Positions 18,010 through 27,980 of a DNA stretch of 50,736 nucleotides are shown piece by piece; the first letter of the stretch is position 1; each line of letters starts with the position of its first letter. Where the stretch lies: positions 1-50,736 of the forward strand of contig JAPHTP010000051.1 of NCBI GenBank assembly GCA_026196875.1. The letters run 5' to 3'. The notes beneath the pieces were generated by a model that had not been told where the DNA came from, made no database searches, and saw nothing but the letters and a program-made list of their open reading frames with translations. This DNA is from Kangiellaceae bacterium. Its GTDB lineage: Bacteria > Pseudomonadota > Gammaproteobacteria > Enterobacterales > Kangiellaceae. Made by a program: the position numbers and the translations under genes.

Positions 18010-18783
18010 CTATTCTAAATTGAATAAACGATGAAAATTCTCTGTAGTTCTTGCGCCTATTTCTTGTAACGAAACGCCCCTTACTTCTGCCAGGCATTTA
18101 GCGACATCTAGAACATGTCTCGGAGAATTTGGTTTTCCACGAAATGGAACCGGGGTTAAATACGGACTGTCTGTTTCGACCAAGATTTTATCTAGTGGAA
18201 GTGCTTTAGCTGTTTGACGCAGCTCATCTGCATTTTTGAAGGTTAGGATCCCAGAAAACGAAATATAAAAACCCATCTCTATCGCCTGAAGCGCCATCTC
18301 AAGTGATTCCGTAAAACAATGCAAAACCCCCCCTACTTTTTCGGCGCCACCGTCTGTTAAAATATCCAGAGTATCTTGCTTTGCATCTCGGGTATGAATA
18401 ATCAGAGGAAGATTAGTTTTAACTGCAGCTTCTACATGAGTTTTAAATAAGCCGGCCTGCTCTTGCTTAGTTTCATCAGCATAATAATAATCTAAACCTG
18501 TTTCACCGATTGCAATTACCCTAGCATGCTGCGCGGTACCTACTAAATAATCCACATCCGCTTCTTGACCTTTAGTGTTTAAAGGGTGAATGCCAACTGA
18601 AGCATAAACTTCGTCATAAGAGTCTGCTAATGCCAGAACATCTTTTTGGTTGTTTTTGTCAATCGCAACGCATAAGAATTTATTGACGCCTGCGTCCCTG
18701 GCTGCCTTCAAGGCTAAGGACATTTGGCCATCGAATGGGGACAAATCGACCCTGTCCAAATGACAATGTGAATCAACTAGCAT
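18010..18783 (-). CDS. ycfH: TatD-family metal-dependent hydrolase (YcfH)
   Basis: The 257-residue TIM-barrel product starts MLVDSHCHLD, with the two metal-binding His, and has GETGLDYYY (Glu ligand), PLIIHTRDA (His), LHCFTES (His) and LVETDSPYLTP (Asp). These are the full TatD metal set. TatD enzymes are 3'-5' DNA exonucleases, and YcfH-type members sit after holB-pilZ in this cluster, as here. It is the last gene of the long minus-strand fatty-acid cluster. It starts 67 bp after the PilZ gene. Confidence 0.93.
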   Translation of the reverse strand: MLVDSHCHLDRVDLSPFDGQMSLALKAARDAGVNKFLCVAIDKNNQKDVLALADSYDEVYASVGIHPLNTKGQEADVDYLVGTAQHARVIAIGETGLDYYYADETKQEQAGLFKTHVEAAVKTNLPLIIHTRDAKQDTLDILTDGGAEKVGGVLHCFTESLEMALQAIEMGFYISFSGILTFKNADELRQTAKALPLDKILVETDSPYLTPVPFRGKPNSPRHVLDVAKCLAEVRGVSLQEIGARTTENFHRLFNLE

Positions 18784-18850
18784 AGTAAAACTCGAAATAA
18801 AAATAAGTGAATAGAAAAGGATGAAGTCTAAGTTAGCAAGCTTAAACTAG

Positions 18851-19204
18851 CTACATTGTGTGGGTAATTCTTTCGGACTCTAATACACCAGCAAGATGAG
18901 TTTCGATCTTGTTGCGAGTAACGCCTTTATCTTGCTCGCTAAATTGCACACCAATACCTCTAGCTTTATTGCCTTGTGCTCCTTTTGGAGTAATCCAGAC
19001 GATTTTACCTGCAACAGGTAAGCGGTCCTTTTCATCCATTAACGTCAAAAGCATAAAAACTTCATCGCCAATATTGTATTGTTTGTTAGTCGGAATAAAT
19101 AGACCACCGTTTTTAACGAAAGGCATATAGGCTGCGTAGAGCGCTCCCTTATCTTTAATCGTTAGCTGTAAGATGCCGTGTTTTGGTGCTGTAGGTGCTG
19201 TCAT
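18851..19204 (-). CDS. PilZ domain protein
   Basis: The 117-residue product is a single PilZ-like domain, with GGLFIPTNKQYNIGDEVFML, IVWITPKGAQGNKARGIGVQF. The N-terminal RxxxR that binds cyclic-di-GMP is absent; the family member PilZ of Pseudomonas also lacks c-di-GMP binding and works in type IV pilus assembly with PilB and FimX. The position between holB and tatD is exactly that of pilZ in pseudomonads. A PilU-type ATPase elsewhere in the window supports a pilus system. Confidence 0.9.
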   Translation of the reverse strand: MTAPTAPKHGILQLTIKDKGALYAAYMPFVKNGGLFIPTNKQYNIGDEVFMLLTLMDEKDRLPVAGKIVWITPKGAQGNKARGIGVQFSEQDKGVTRNKIETHLAGVLESERITHTM

Positions 19205-19344
19205 AAAATACTAAGGTATACGTGCTTTTGCGAGCTTGGGCAATATAGGTTTGGCCAAAGGCAATTAAATCTGTTGCTACAAGCTATAATATTAAGCTTT
19301 CGAATGCAACTATTTATATTGACTATTTACTTTAAATAATCAGG

Positions 19345-20334
19345 TTAAGCCCTTGAAATATGGTTTAATTTTCTACCAAACTCAAACCACTGTATGAGTA
19401 TAGCTTGTAATTGCAATTTTGGCTGCAAATTACTCCCGCCAAACTGGGCTCTTTGGTATGAGATGACTTTATCATAAATATCGAATACCAGTTGATCTGC
19501 AACCCGTGCGTATTGAGTACTTTCTCGCACGAGTTTTTTTGAGCATTGAATAAAATGAAAATACTCCGCAAATAGCGCGATCAAACTATCCTCTTCCAAC
19601 TCTAATTGAGCAATGAACTCTTGAGGTGTCAACTGATTCGCTAATACTTGATCGAGAGAGCAAAAAACTTGCTTTCGCGACTCTATGACACCGTCGTTTA
19701 ATATTTGTAGTGCAGCCAAAGGCGCTGCAATGGCAAGTTCGACCGCTTGTTCAATCTGCTCATTGGTTGAATCGGTTTGTTTACTCAGCCAATTTATGAC
19801 CAATTGATGTGACAAATCAGGCTTTAAAATTTGGCACCGACTTTTAATCGTTGCCGGAACTTTTTGCAGGTTATCGGTAAGTAACAATAATAGTGTTTTC
19901 TTACCAGGCTCCTCCAACGTCTTCAACAGCGCGTTAAAAGCGCTCGTAGTCATATCGGTAACGGAAGTAATGATTGCTATACGCCACCCAGACAACTGTG
20001 GAGTTTCTGATAGCTTGTTAGTTAGCTCCCTGATTTGATCGATACCTATTGATTGCTTTTGTTTTCCCTTATTATCAACAAGTCGTTCGATACTCCTAAC
20101 ATCGGGGTGTGTTTGGACCCCGAAAAGTGTACAGGCTTTACACTCGCCACATGCTGCCAAGGGTTCCGAACCTGGTTGATAACAGAGGATTGCTTTGGCT
20201 AAATAATTAGCAAACTCAAGCTTGCCCGCGCCAAATGGAGCTGCTATAAGTAATGCGTGCGCAAGCCTACCTTGATTGAATGAACTTTCAATACGTTCAA
20301 GATTAGCCTTAAACCAAGGAAAAACTTCTGTCAT
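19345..20334 (-). CDS. holB: DNA polymerase III subunit delta'
   Basis: The 329-residue product is the clamp-loader delta' subunit. Seen are LLIAAPFGAGKLEFANYLA (degenerate P-loop), zinc-binding cysteines in CGECKACTLFG with an upstream Cys, IDQIRELTNKLSETP, and FNALLKTLEEPGKKTLLLLLT with the SRC sensor region KSRCQ. It has no ATPase activity of its own and completes the tau/gamma-delta-delta' clamp loader. It starts 5 bp after tmk, so the two are translationally linked as in E. coli. The C-terminal domain is short but complete. Confidence 0.94.
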   Translation of the reverse strand: MTEVFPWFKANLERIESSFNQGRLAHALLIAAPFGAGKLEFANYLAKAILCYQPGSEPLAACGECKACTLFGVQTHPDVRSIERLVDNKGKQKQSIGIDQIRELTNKLSETPQLSGWRIAIITSVTDMTTSAFNALLKTLEEPGKKTLLLLLTDNLQKVPATIKSRCQILKPDLSHQLVINWLSKQTDSTNEQIEQAVELAIAAPLAALQILNDGVIESRKQVFCSLDQVLANQLTPQEFIAQLELEEDSLIALFAEYFHFIQCSKKLVRESTQYARVADQLVFDIYDKVISYQRAQFGGSNLQPKLQLQAILIQWFEFGRKLNHISRA

Positions 20335-20339
20335 CGTAA

Positions 20340-20981
20340 TTAACAGTGTTCTTGTACTAACGCCCGCAAAGAACGTTGCACTTCTTCAATAGAGGGGGCA
20401 GCATCAACAATATGAATTCGATGTGGCTCAGCTGCGGCTCTTTGCAAATACGCTTCTCGTATGCGTTCAAAAAACTCAATTTTTTCTACTTCGAATCGAT
20501 CCGGAGCCCCTCTTTGGCGGGTACGCTCCATCCCTTCTTTAACGGACATATCCAGTAAAACTGTCAGGTCTGGTTTAAATTGACCCAAAGTCCATTCTTC
20601 CAAGAATTTGATACGCTCAAACGGAATGCCTCTGCCCCCACCTTGATACGCATAACTAGCGTCAACAAAACGATCGCATATTACCCAAGTTCCAGACTCT
20701 AAAGCCGGTTTAATTAATTGATTAACATGTTGGGCACGCGCGGCAAACATCATCAATAACTCCGCATCGGATTCAATTTTTTCTTTGCGATTAGAAAGTA
20801 ATGTTGCTCGCAGATCTTCTGCTAGTGGTGTGCCTCCGGGCTCTCGAGTGACAATCACTTTATGCCCCTTGGATTCAACTAGTTCTTTTACAAAGTTCAG
20901 ACTGGTTGATTTACCTACACCTTCACTGCCCTCGAGGGTAATGAACTTCCCCAAATTGTTCAAATCGGACTCGTTTGTCAT
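20340..20981 (-). CDS. tmk: Thymidylate kinase
   Basis: The 213-residue product has the P-loop GSEGVGKST, the DR(Y/F) motif in VICDRFVDASYAYQGGGRG, and the LID segment RQRGAPDRFE. It phosphorylates dTMP to dTDP with ATP in the cytosol. The LID carries basic residues typical of the E. coli type. It lies between mltG and holB in the standard cluster order. Confidence 0.95.
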   Translation of the reverse strand: MTNESDLNNLGKFITLEGSEGVGKSTSLNFVKELVESKGHKVIVTREPGGTPLAEDLRATLLSNRKEKIESDAELLMMFAARAQHVNQLIKPALESGTWVICDRFVDASYAYQGGGRGIPFERIKFLEEWTLGQFKPDLTVLLDMSVKEGMERTRQRGAPDRFEVEKIEFFERIREAYLQRAAAEPHRIHIVDAAPSIEEVQRSLRALVQEHC

Positions 20982-21064
20982 TTACTCAATTTTTATTATC
21001 AGGTTAATTTAAAGTTAATTCGGGAGTAGTTTACGTTATCAGCTAATCACATGTCGAGCAGATA

Positions 21065-22087
21065 TCAATTGCCCTTAGCTCGCATTTTACGTAAGTATGC
21101 CTTAAGCGCTTTGTTGTGTTCTTGCAAGGTACGGCTAAATTTGTGACCTCCATCACCAGTAGCCACAAAATACATCCACTCTCCGTCGGCAGGGTTCAAA
21201 GCAGCGTGGATTGAAGCCCTACTCGGCATCGCAATAGGCGTAGGCGGCAGGCCTTTGATTACGTAGGTATTATAAGGTGTTGGCGTCCTTAGATCTTTGT
21301 AGGTTATGTCACCATTAAATTCAGGCCCTATCCCATAAATCACTGTAGGGTCGGTTTGTAGACGCATGTTCTTATTTAATCTTCTAACAAAAACACCGGC
21401 TATCATATCTCGCTCTGAAGCAATGCCAGTTTCTTTTTCGATAATCGAAGCCATAATTAGAGCTTCATACGGCGTTTTATATGGGAGGTCTGGAGCTCTA
21501 TTTTGCCACTCTTGTAGCAGTGCTGTTTGCATGATCTCGACGGAGCGTCTTAATAAGGCTAATGCACTTGAGTTTTTACTGACATGATAGGTATCAGGAT
21601 ATAACCAACCTTCTATACTATCCGACTCAATGCCAAGCGTCTTGGTAAGGTTATCTTGTTTCCAGTCCTCTTTTAAAAACTTGGCTTGGGCAAGTTGTTG
21701 GAAAACTTGGTGACTATTCATTCCTTCAATAATAGTGAAAGGATATTGAATTACCTTACCGCTAGTCAGCTTGTTAAAAAAGCTCAAAGGTGTCTCAACT
21801 GGTTCGAGTAAATATTCACCTTTCTTTATCTCGGCCAGCTCAGGATTCAACTGAATTAAAAGACGAAGGTAATAGTAATTAGAAGCAGTTCCATCTGCCG
21901 ACAATTTACTGGCAACCGATATTGCCGTTTGGCCAGGGGAAACCACAAAACTCTTTTGTTCTTCAAATTTTAAAGGCTCCTCAATAAATTTCTGAAAGGC
22001 CAGCCAATGCCAGTAAAAAATTAAAAATACTGTCAGTAATAACACACCAACGAGTAAACGGATTGAAAGTAATTTCTTGAAATTCAT
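21065..22087 (-). CDS. mltG: Endolytic murein transglycosylase MltG
   Basis: The 340-residue product has one N-terminal membrane anchor (LLVGVLLLTVFLIFYWHWL, residues about 12-30), a LysM-like region (VSPGQTAISVASKLS), and the YceG catalytic domain with the key Glu in ASIIEKETG, followed by DPTVIYG and LPPTPIAMPSRASI. MltG cuts nascent peptidoglycan glycan strands at the inner membrane and helps end their elongation. Its ATG overlaps the pabC stop by 4 bp (ATGA), so the pair is coupled. Confidence 0.95.
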   Translation of the reverse strand: MNFKKLLSIRLLVGVLLLTVFLIFYWHWLAFQKFIEEPLKFEEQKSFVVSPGQTAISVASKLSADGTASNYYYLRLLIQLNPELAEIKKGEYLLEPVETPLSFFNKLTSGKVIQYPFTIIEGMNSHQVFQQLAQAKFLKEDWKQDNLTKTLGIESDSIEGWLYPDTYHVSKNSSALALLRRSVEIMQTALLQEWQNRAPDLPYKTPYEALIMASIIEKETGIASERDMIAGVFVRRLNKNMRLQTDPTVIYGIGPEFNGDITYKDLRTPTPYNTYVIKGLPPTPIAMPSRASIHAALNPADGEWMYFVATGDGGHKFSRTLQEHNKALKAYLRKMRAKGN

Positions 22088-22920
22088 GAAGCTTGGCTAA
22101 CTTTGCTCAGGTATTCATTGAAGGATGATTTTAGAAGGTTAACTGAACTTAATTCAAGTGCTTGCTTCTCAATTCTTTCGACAGCTCTGATGCCCACGAT
22201 ACAGTTACTTATGAAAGCGGTTTTAACCCTCTCCAACTCTGAGATAGAAATATTGCGTATTCGATATTCTATCTTGGCATTTTTAAAATACTGGATAACT
22301 AACTCCCGCATAATCCCCTTGACACCCGCATAGCTTAAATCAGGGGTACACCAAACATCGTCAATGTTTAGAAATAGGTTGGCCTTGCTTGCAGAAATAA
22401 CTGCACCGTCACAGCATAAAATCATGTCATTATTCAGGCTTTTTATCTCTCCCGAAGCGAGTACATTTTCTAACCGGTTAAGGTGCTTTATTCCCGCAAG
22501 CGCTGTATTTTTGGATGCCGGGACTTGGCTTAAAGATAAAGACAAATTTGCGTTATTTGACTCTAAAGGAGGATTGATTTGTAGGGCAACAAAGTGTTTT
22601 TCCGGTTCGGTTACGGCGTAACCTCTTTGTTGCTGGATTCGTGTAACAGTGAGCCTGAATAGCGCCGAATCCACAGACCGGATGGACCTGTCAAGATTTA
22701 ACTTTAAGGAACTTAAATCAAATGATTTGAAATTAAGCTTTTGCGCAGATTCTAAAATTCGATTTAAATGTAAGTCCAAATGAAGGGCTTTACCATCGGT
22801 GATTTTGCCTGTAGTAAAAAATCCGTCTCCAAATAAAAACCCCCTATTTTGATTGACGAAGTCCGCCGAAATAGGACCATCTATTTCAGCATTTCGATTA
22901 TCAAAAACCACAAAATCCAT
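22084..22920 (-). CDS. pabC: Aminodeoxychorismate lyase
   Basis: The 278-residue product is a fold-type IV PLP enzyme: FGDGFFTTGKI near the N-terminus, the PLP Lys in GIKHLNRLENVLAS, and a C-terminal NCIVGIRAVERI. It releases pyruvate from 4-amino-4-deoxychorismate to give 4-aminobenzoate for folate. Its place between fabF and mltG matches the gammaproteobacterial pabC position and separates it from the branched-chain aminotransferases of the same fold. Confidence 0.92.
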   Translation of the reverse strand: MDFVVFDNRNAEIDGPISADFVNQNRGFLFGDGFFTTGKITDGKALHLDLHLNRILESAQKLNFKSFDLSSLKLNLDRSIRSVDSALFRLTVTRIQQQRGYAVTEPEKHFVALQINPPLESNNANLSLSLSQVPASKNTALAGIKHLNRLENVLASGEIKSLNNDMILCCDGAVISASKANLFLNIDDVWCTPDLSYAGVKGIMRELVIQYFKNAKIEYRIRNISISELERVKTAFISNCIVGIRAVERIEKQALELSSVNLLKSSFNEYLSKVSQAS

Positions 22921-22937
22921 TTAATCGATTTCAGTTG

Positions 22938-24173
22938 TTATATTTTGCTGAACAACAACGAACCATTGGTTCCACCAAATCCAAATGAATTACATAACAC
23001 ATTATTGATCTCAGCTTGTTGAGCGGTGTGAGCGACATAATTAAGGTCGCAACCGTCATCTGGATTATCTAGATTTATTGTAGGTGGAGCCACTTGATCT
23101 TTTAGGGCAAGTATCGAAAAAATTGCCTCAACACTTCCTGCGGCTCCTAGCAAATGACCTGTCATTGATTTAGTAGAACTGACCATTAAGCTATTTGCGT
23201 GGCCGCCAAAAGCCACTTTTACCGCTTGTGTTTCTGCAACGTCACCAGTCGGCGTCGAAGTACCATGGGCATTAATATACTGAATTTGCTCTGGGTTTAG
23301 TTTTGCATCGTTTAGCGCGTTTTGCATGGCTGCAGCCGCACCCGAGCCATCCTCTGGGGGAGAAGTCATGTGATAAGCATCACCGCTCATACCAAATCCG
23401 GTTAATTCAGCATAAATTTTTGCACCACGAGCTTGCGCACTTTCTAACGACTCTAATACTACAACCCCTGCCCCATCGCCAAGAACAAATCCATCCCTAT
23501 CTTTATCCCACGGCCGGCTAGCGGCTTGTGGATCATCATTTCTAAACGACAACGCTTTAGCCGAAGCAAACCCGGCGATCACCAATGGCGTTGTTGCCAT
23601 TTCGGCTCCTCCGGCTACCATTACGTCTGCATCACCATAGGCAATCATTCTAGCCGCATGCCCGATGTTATGAACGCCCGTAGTACACGCGGTAACTATC
23701 GATATGTTTGGGCCTTTCATGCCATACATAATAGATAGCTGGCCAGCTACCATATTAATAATTGAACCAGGGATCAAAAATGGAGATACCCTACGAGGTC
23801 CCCTATTCATTAATTGACTGTGATTAGATTCAATAGTCTGCATGCCACCGAGCCCTGAAGCAACGCAAACACCTATTCGAGACGCATTTTCATCTGTCAC
23901 TTCAATACCAGAATCATTTATTGCTTGAACAGAAGCAGCCACTCCATATTGGATAAAAGCATCGAACTTTCGAGCGTCTTTTTTAGGCATAAAGTCTTCA
24001 ACTTGAAAATCTTTAACACTTGCCGCAAATTTAACCGCAAGATTTTCAGTGTCGAAGTCAGTTATATTGGCAACGCCGCTTTTACTCGCAAGCACTCCTT
24101 CCCAGCTTGTAGCAACATCATTGCCTAAAGGAGATACCATACCTAAACCGGTTACGACGACTCTTCTACTCAT
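22938..24173 (-). CDS. fabF: 3-oxoacyl-ACP synthase II
   Basis: The 411-residue thiolase-fold condensing enzyme has the active Cys in [14 protein letters not shown] (about 163) and the two His in [11 protein letters not shown] (about 303) and [14 protein letters not shown] (about 340), the Cys-His-His set of KAS I/II. It elongates acyl-ACP with malonyl-ACP and in E. coli controls temperature-dependent cis-vaccenate formation. The C-terminal [14 protein letters not shown] is complete. It follows acpP by about 110 bp with a hairpin terminator between them. Confidence 0.95.
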   Translation of the reverse strand: MSRRVVVTGLGMVSPLGNDVATSWEGVLASKSGVANITDFDTENLAVKFAASVKDFQVEDFMPKKDARKFDAFIQYGVAASVQAINDSGIEVTDENASRIGVCVASGLGGMQTIESNHSQLMNRGPRRVSPFLIPGSIINMVAGQLSIMYGMKGPNISIVTACTTGVHNIGHAARMIAYGDADVMVAGGAEMATTPLVIAGFASAKALSFRNDDPQAASRPWDKDRDGFVLGDGAGVVVLESLESAQARGAKIYAELTGFGMSGDAYHMTSPPEDGSGAAAAMQNALNDAKLNPEQIQYINAHGTSTPTGDVAETQAVKVAFGGHANSLMVSSTKSMTGHLLGAAGSVEAIFSILALKDQVAPPTINLDNPDDGCDLNYVAHTAQQAEINNVLCNSFGFGGTNGSLLFSKI

Positions 24174-24221
24174 ATTAAATCTCTATCTCTGTACTTTTCT
24201 AACCCAGCATAAATAATCAGC

Positions 24222-24260
24222 AAAAAAAAAGCTGCGACAGTATATTACTATCGCAGCTTT
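24222..24260 (-). terminator. Terminator or attenuator between acpP and fabF
   Basis: On the minus strand AAAGCTGCGA and TCGCAGCTTT form a 10-bp stem around a 13-nt loop, followed by T residues. It lies just after the acpP stop and before fabF. It should make acpP mRNA more abundant than the downstream genes, as expected for a very highly needed small protein. Confidence 0.85.
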
Positions 24261-24283
24261 TATAATTCTAATCAGGTGCCTGA

Positions 24284-24526
24284 TTAAGCGCCTTCTACGT
24301 TCGCCTTAATGTAATCTACAGCTGCTTGTACAGTGTTGATTTTTTCAGCTTCGTCATCAGGGATTTCAGTATCAAATTCTTCTTCAAGTAGCATGACCAA
24401 CTCAACTGTATCTAGTGAGTCTGCTCCAAGATCATCAACAAAAGACGCTTCCATAGTGACTTGTTCTTCATTAACGCCTAGTTGCTCGACAACGATCTTC
24501 TTAACGCGGTCTTCGATAGTGCTCAT
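24284..24526 (-). CDS. acpP: Acyl carrier protein
   Basis: The 80-residue acidic protein has the phosphopantetheine site [15 protein letters not shown] (Ser37 by family numbering) and the usual four-helix pattern. It carries the growing acyl chain in fatty-acid synthesis. SD GAGGAAAA lies ahead of the ATG. The 229-bp gap upstream probably holds its own promoter; a weak candidate is TTGCAA, 16 bp, TAAACT near 24575-24605 on the minus strand. Confidence 0.97.
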   Translation of the reverse strand: MSTIEDRVKKIVVEQLGVNEEQVTMEASFVDDLGADSLDTVELVMLLEEEFDTEIPDDEAEKINTVQAAVDYIKANVEGA

Positions 24527-24755
24527 GATATATATTTTCCTCTAAAAATTAATCCAGCAAACGCTGAGGCGTGTAGTTTATTGATTTTGCGGAAAGTTGC
24601 AAGTAGCAGTCAGGTCAATTTATAAGGTCAGACCAGAAAAATACCCCAAAATACGCGTACCACAGGCCAAATTTGGCGAAGCCATATTAAACACAAAAAC
24701 CGAATAAAAATAAAGGTTTAATCTAGCCCCGCATAGATATTTTAGCGATTTATCG

Positions 24756-25499
24756 CTATGCCATGTTCATTCCACCATTAACGTGAATTGTTTCACCGGT
24801 AATATAACCGGCACCTTCAGAAGCGAGAAAACCCACCGCTGAAGCAATTTCTTCAGGCTGTCCCAGGCGGTTCAACGGGATAGTTTTTGACAGTGTTTCA
24901 CGCTGTGAATCTTCCAATGCCTGGGTCATATCGGTATCGATAAAGCCTGGAGACACTACATTCACGGTGATTCCTCGAGCACCTATCTCTTTAGCTAATG
25001 ACTTTGAGAAGCCGATAAGTGCCGCTTTTGCCGCTGAATAGTTAGTTTGCCCAGGATTTCCTGTAGTACCAACTACCGAACCAATGTTAATGACTCTGCC
25101 CCAACGCGCTTTCATCATACCTCTTAAACACGCTTTCGATAGCTTAAATACTGAAGTAAGGTTGGTATTTAAAATTGAATCCCACTCTTCATCAGACATA
25201 CGCATCATTAAGTTATCTCTAGTAATGCCCGCATTGTTAACTAAAACTTCAGGTGTTTTACCATAAGCTTCTTTGAGCGCTTTAACGAGACTGTCTATCG
25301 ATTCTGAATCAGAAACGTTAACAACAAATCCTTTTCCTTCGATTCCTGCTTCAGCAAAAGATTCACTAATTTTATCCGCGCCCACCTGCGAAGTTGCAGT
25401 CCCCGCTACAACAAAGCCAGCTTTACCCAAGTTTTCAGCAATGGCTTTTCCGATTCCTCGTGAGGCGCCGGTAACTAATGCTAATCTAGCATCACTCAT
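24756..25499 (-). CDS. fabG: 3-oxoacyl-ACP reductase
   Basis: The 247-residue SDR enzyme shows the NADPH motif TGASRGIG (about 10-17), NNAGITRDNL, the catalytic Ser in NIGSVVG, and the YSAAK Tyr-Lys pair, with IHVNGGMNMA at the C-terminus. It reduces 3-ketoacyl-ACP with NADPH. It sits between fabD and acpP as usual and ends 229 bp before acpP. Confidence 0.96.
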   Translation of the reverse strand: MSDARLALVTGASRGIGKAIAENLGKAGFVVAGTATSQVGADKISESFAEAGIEGKGFVVNVSDSESIDSLVKALKEAYGKTPEVLVNNAGITRDNLMMRMSDEEWDSILNTNLTSVFKLSKACLRGMMKARWGRVINIGSVVGTTGNPGQTNYSAAKAALIGFSKSLAKEIGARGITVNVVSPGFIDTDMTQALEDSQRETLSKTIPLNRLGQPEEIASAVGFLASEGAGYITGETIHVNGGMNMA

Positions 25500-25584
25500 T
25501 TTAAACTCCAGTTATGATTTATTGTCTAATTTAAAGCCAGGAGATTACTTCTTTCTTGGCCAATTAATTATTTAACTATTTACT

Positions 25585-26520
25585 TTAAGATAGCTCTTCA
25601 ACCAATTGATTTAGATTGTCTTTTTTGGATATTTGGCTTGATGTTAAACTGCGATCTATACGCTTTGCAAGTCCACTTAAAACATTGCCTGGACCGCACT
25701 CTACGAGTTTAGTTACACCATTTTTAGCCAAATACTGAACTGTTTCAGTCCAACGCACGGGACTGTATAACTGACGAACCAATGCGTCCTTAATAGCAAC
25801 CGCTGATTCTTCCACAGCCACATCAACATTGTTAATCAGTTTAAGTTGCGGTGCTGAAATTTCTATCGTTGAGAGCTCTTCACTCAGAGACTCAGCCGCC
25901 GGCTTCATTAACGAACAATGTGAGGGTACGCTCACCGGTAGAGGTAATGCTCTTTTTGCACCTTTTGCTTTACATAAATCCATGGCCCGCTCCACTGCTG
26001 CCGCATTTCCCGCAATAACGACTTGCCCCGGAGAATTATAATTAACCGGAGATACTACTTCCGCTTGAGCAGCTTCTTTACAAGCTTCAACAATTAAAGC
26101 GTCATCAAGTCCAATAATGGCTGCCATTTTCCCGGTTCCGGCTGGCACTGCTTGTTGCATAAACTCTCCACGCTGCTCTACCAGTTTAACGCCTTGAGCA
26201 AATTCAAGGCTGCCAGCAGCTACCAATGCTGAATACTCTCCAAGACTATGACCAGCTACAAATGAAGGCATTGGCGCGTTGGTCTGCCATAAGCGCCATA
26301 AGGCAGTACTGGCAGTTAACAAAGCAGGTTGTGTGCGTTGGGTTTCGTTCAATGATTCAGCTGGACCTTCCACAGTCATTTGCCACATGTCATATCCCAA
26401 TACATCGGACGCTTCCTCATAAGTCTGCTTGACAACTTGATCATCCGCAAACTCAGCCAACATTCCTACAGATTGAGAGCCTTGACCAGGAAAAACAAAA
26501 GCAAAATTGGAATCAGACAT
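25585..26520 (-). CDS. fabD: Malonyl-CoA:ACP transacylase
   Basis: The 311-residue product has FPGQGSQSVGM at the start, the nucleophile in GHSLGEYSALVA (Ser about 92), and the active His in VPSHCSLM (about 201). It transfers malonyl from CoA to ACP. Unlike the E. coli cluster, the gene follows plsX directly (158-bp gap); no fabH is present between them. Confidence 0.96.
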   Translation of the reverse strand: MSDSNFAFVFPGQGSQSVGMLAEFADDQVVKQTYEEASDVLGYDMWQMTVEGPAESLNETQRTQPALLTASTALWRLWQTNAPMPSFVAGHSLGEYSALVAAGSLEFAQGVKLVEQRGEFMQQAVPAGTGKMAAIIGLDDALIVEACKEAAQAEVVSPVNYNSPGQVVIAGNAAAVERAMDLCKAKGAKRALPLPVSVPSHCSLMKPAAESLSEELSTIEISAPQLKLINNVDVAVEESAVAIKDALVRQLYSPVRWTETVQYLAKNGVTKLVECGPGNVLSGLAKRIDRSLTSSQISKKDNLNQLVEELS

Positions 26521-26677
26521 TATGTAGACCTTATTAATATGAGAAAGTTAATGCCGTTACCGGCTTGTTTAATTTTGCGCAGAATTATATACGTTAAACT
26601 CGCTGAAAACACGTGCTAACTACGCCTACCAGTTATTCTGTAGTTGATTTTTGTCAACAGGTTAAGTTTGATGTGAA

Positions 26678-27712
26678 TTAATCGTCATTTCTTAGATTGA
26701 GGCTCACCAATTCAAGTTCATTTCTTATTTTTTGAGGTAATTTTTGATGGGATTGAATAATGGCTTCTTCGATGGCACAGAACGTAGCGTCGGCATTAGC
26801 ACTGCCGTGGCTCTTAATAACAATCCCTTTGAGGCCAATCAAACAAGCGCCGTTATATTTTTCGGGATTGATTTCTGACTTAAAAGCGCTAATAACAGGT
26901 GTCGCAAGTAAACCGCATAGTTTGGTCCACCAATTTCTTTCAAATGCCTTTTTAATCTTAATTGCTAAGTATTTACTTAATCCTTCAGACGCCTTAAGCA
27001 CATTATTTCCGGTAAACCCATCAGTCACAACGACTTGATAATCACCACTAAATATTTGATTTCCTTCAACAAATCCTCTGAAATCTATAGAATTAATATT
27101 GCCAATCATGGCATGTGCTTTACGCAGCGTCTCTGAGCCCTTGTTTTCCTCTTCTCCGACATTGAGCAGTGCCACCGCCGGTGACTCCTTTTTATCTAAA
27201 CACTTGGCCAATTCATTGCCCATTACAGCAAATTGTGTCAAGCGTCTTTCGTCACACTCAACATTCGCGCCCAGGTCTAGTAAATGTACGTGACCATTCT
27301 TTAAAGTGGGGATAGCAGAAATAATGGCTGGTCGATCTATGCCCGGCAACATCTTCAAAACAAATCGTGAGATGGCCATCAAAGCACCGGTATTGCCGGC
27401 ACTTACGCAAGCGTTTGCTCTGCCATCTCTCACGGACTCAAGCGCCAAGCGCATGGAAGAAGTCTTTTTATTCTTTAGCGCAAGCGCGGGAGAATCTGTC
27501 ATTTCAACATCATCTTGAGAAGCATGCACGCGAATGCGTTGGCCTAGTTCCACTCTATGATGCTGAAGAGACTTTAAGATTTTGGATTCATCACCAAACA
27601 AACGAAACGAAACGTCTGGGTGGGCTTTGAGCGCTTTTTTTACGGCAGGAATTGTAACTGGGGGGCCGTAATCGCCCCCCATACAATCAATGGCTAATAT
27701 GACTTGGGTCAT
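26678..27712 (-). CDS. plsX: Phosphate acyltransferase
   Basis: The 344-residue product starts AIDCMGGDYGPPVTI and has SAGNTGALM, LLDLGANVEC and VTDGFTGNNVLKASEG, the standard PlsX blocks. It makes acyl-phosphate from acyl-ACP for PlsY at the inner membrane, linking fatty-acid to phospholipid synthesis. It follows rpmF by 80 bp. Confidence 0.96.
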   Translation of the reverse strand: MTQVILAIDCMGGDYGPPVTIPAVKKALKAHPDVSFRLFGDESKILKSLQHHRVELGQRIRVHASQDDVEMTDSPALALKNKKTSSMRLALESVRDGRANACVSAGNTGALMAISRFVLKMLPGIDRPAIISAIPTLKNGHVHLLDLGANVECDERRLTQFAVMGNELAKCLDKKESPAVALLNVGEEENKGSETLRKAHAMIGNINSIDFRGFVEGNQIFSGDYQVVVTDGFTGNNVLKASEGLSKYLAIKIKKAFERNWWTKLCGLLATPVISAFKSEINPEKYNGACLIGLKGIVIKSHGSANADATFCAIEEAIIQSHQKLPQKIRNELELVSLNLRNDD

Positions 27713-27792
27713 TTAGCTAATTCGATTTAATTCGTTGTTTATGACTTTAAAAAGCAGGTCAAACAACAATACCTTAATTTCAGCGAGTGAAA

Positions 27793-27963
27793 TTAAAGGA
27801 CTTTACGACCACGATAATAACCGTCTTCAGTCATATGATGACGACGATGTAATTCACCAGTAGTTTGATCTTCAGACAAAGAAGATGTGTTGTCTACTAG
27901 AGCATCGTGCGAACGGCGCATATCGCGCTTTGAACGAGTCTTTTTATTTTGTTGAACAGCCAT
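27793..27963 (-). CDS. rpmF: 50S ribosomal protein L32
   Basis: A 56-residue frame reads [20 protein letters not shown] at the start and ends GYYRGRKVL. This is the proteobacterial L32 pattern without zinc cysteines. The start ATG is preceded by AGGAGTAAAAACC with a strong SD. It lies 17 bp after yceD and before plsX, the universal order. Confidence 0.96.
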   Translation of the reverse strand: MAVQQNKKTRSKRDMRRSHDALVDNTSSLSEDQTTGELHRRHHMTEDGYYRGRKVL

Positions 27964-27980
27964 GGTTTTTACTCCTAAAC

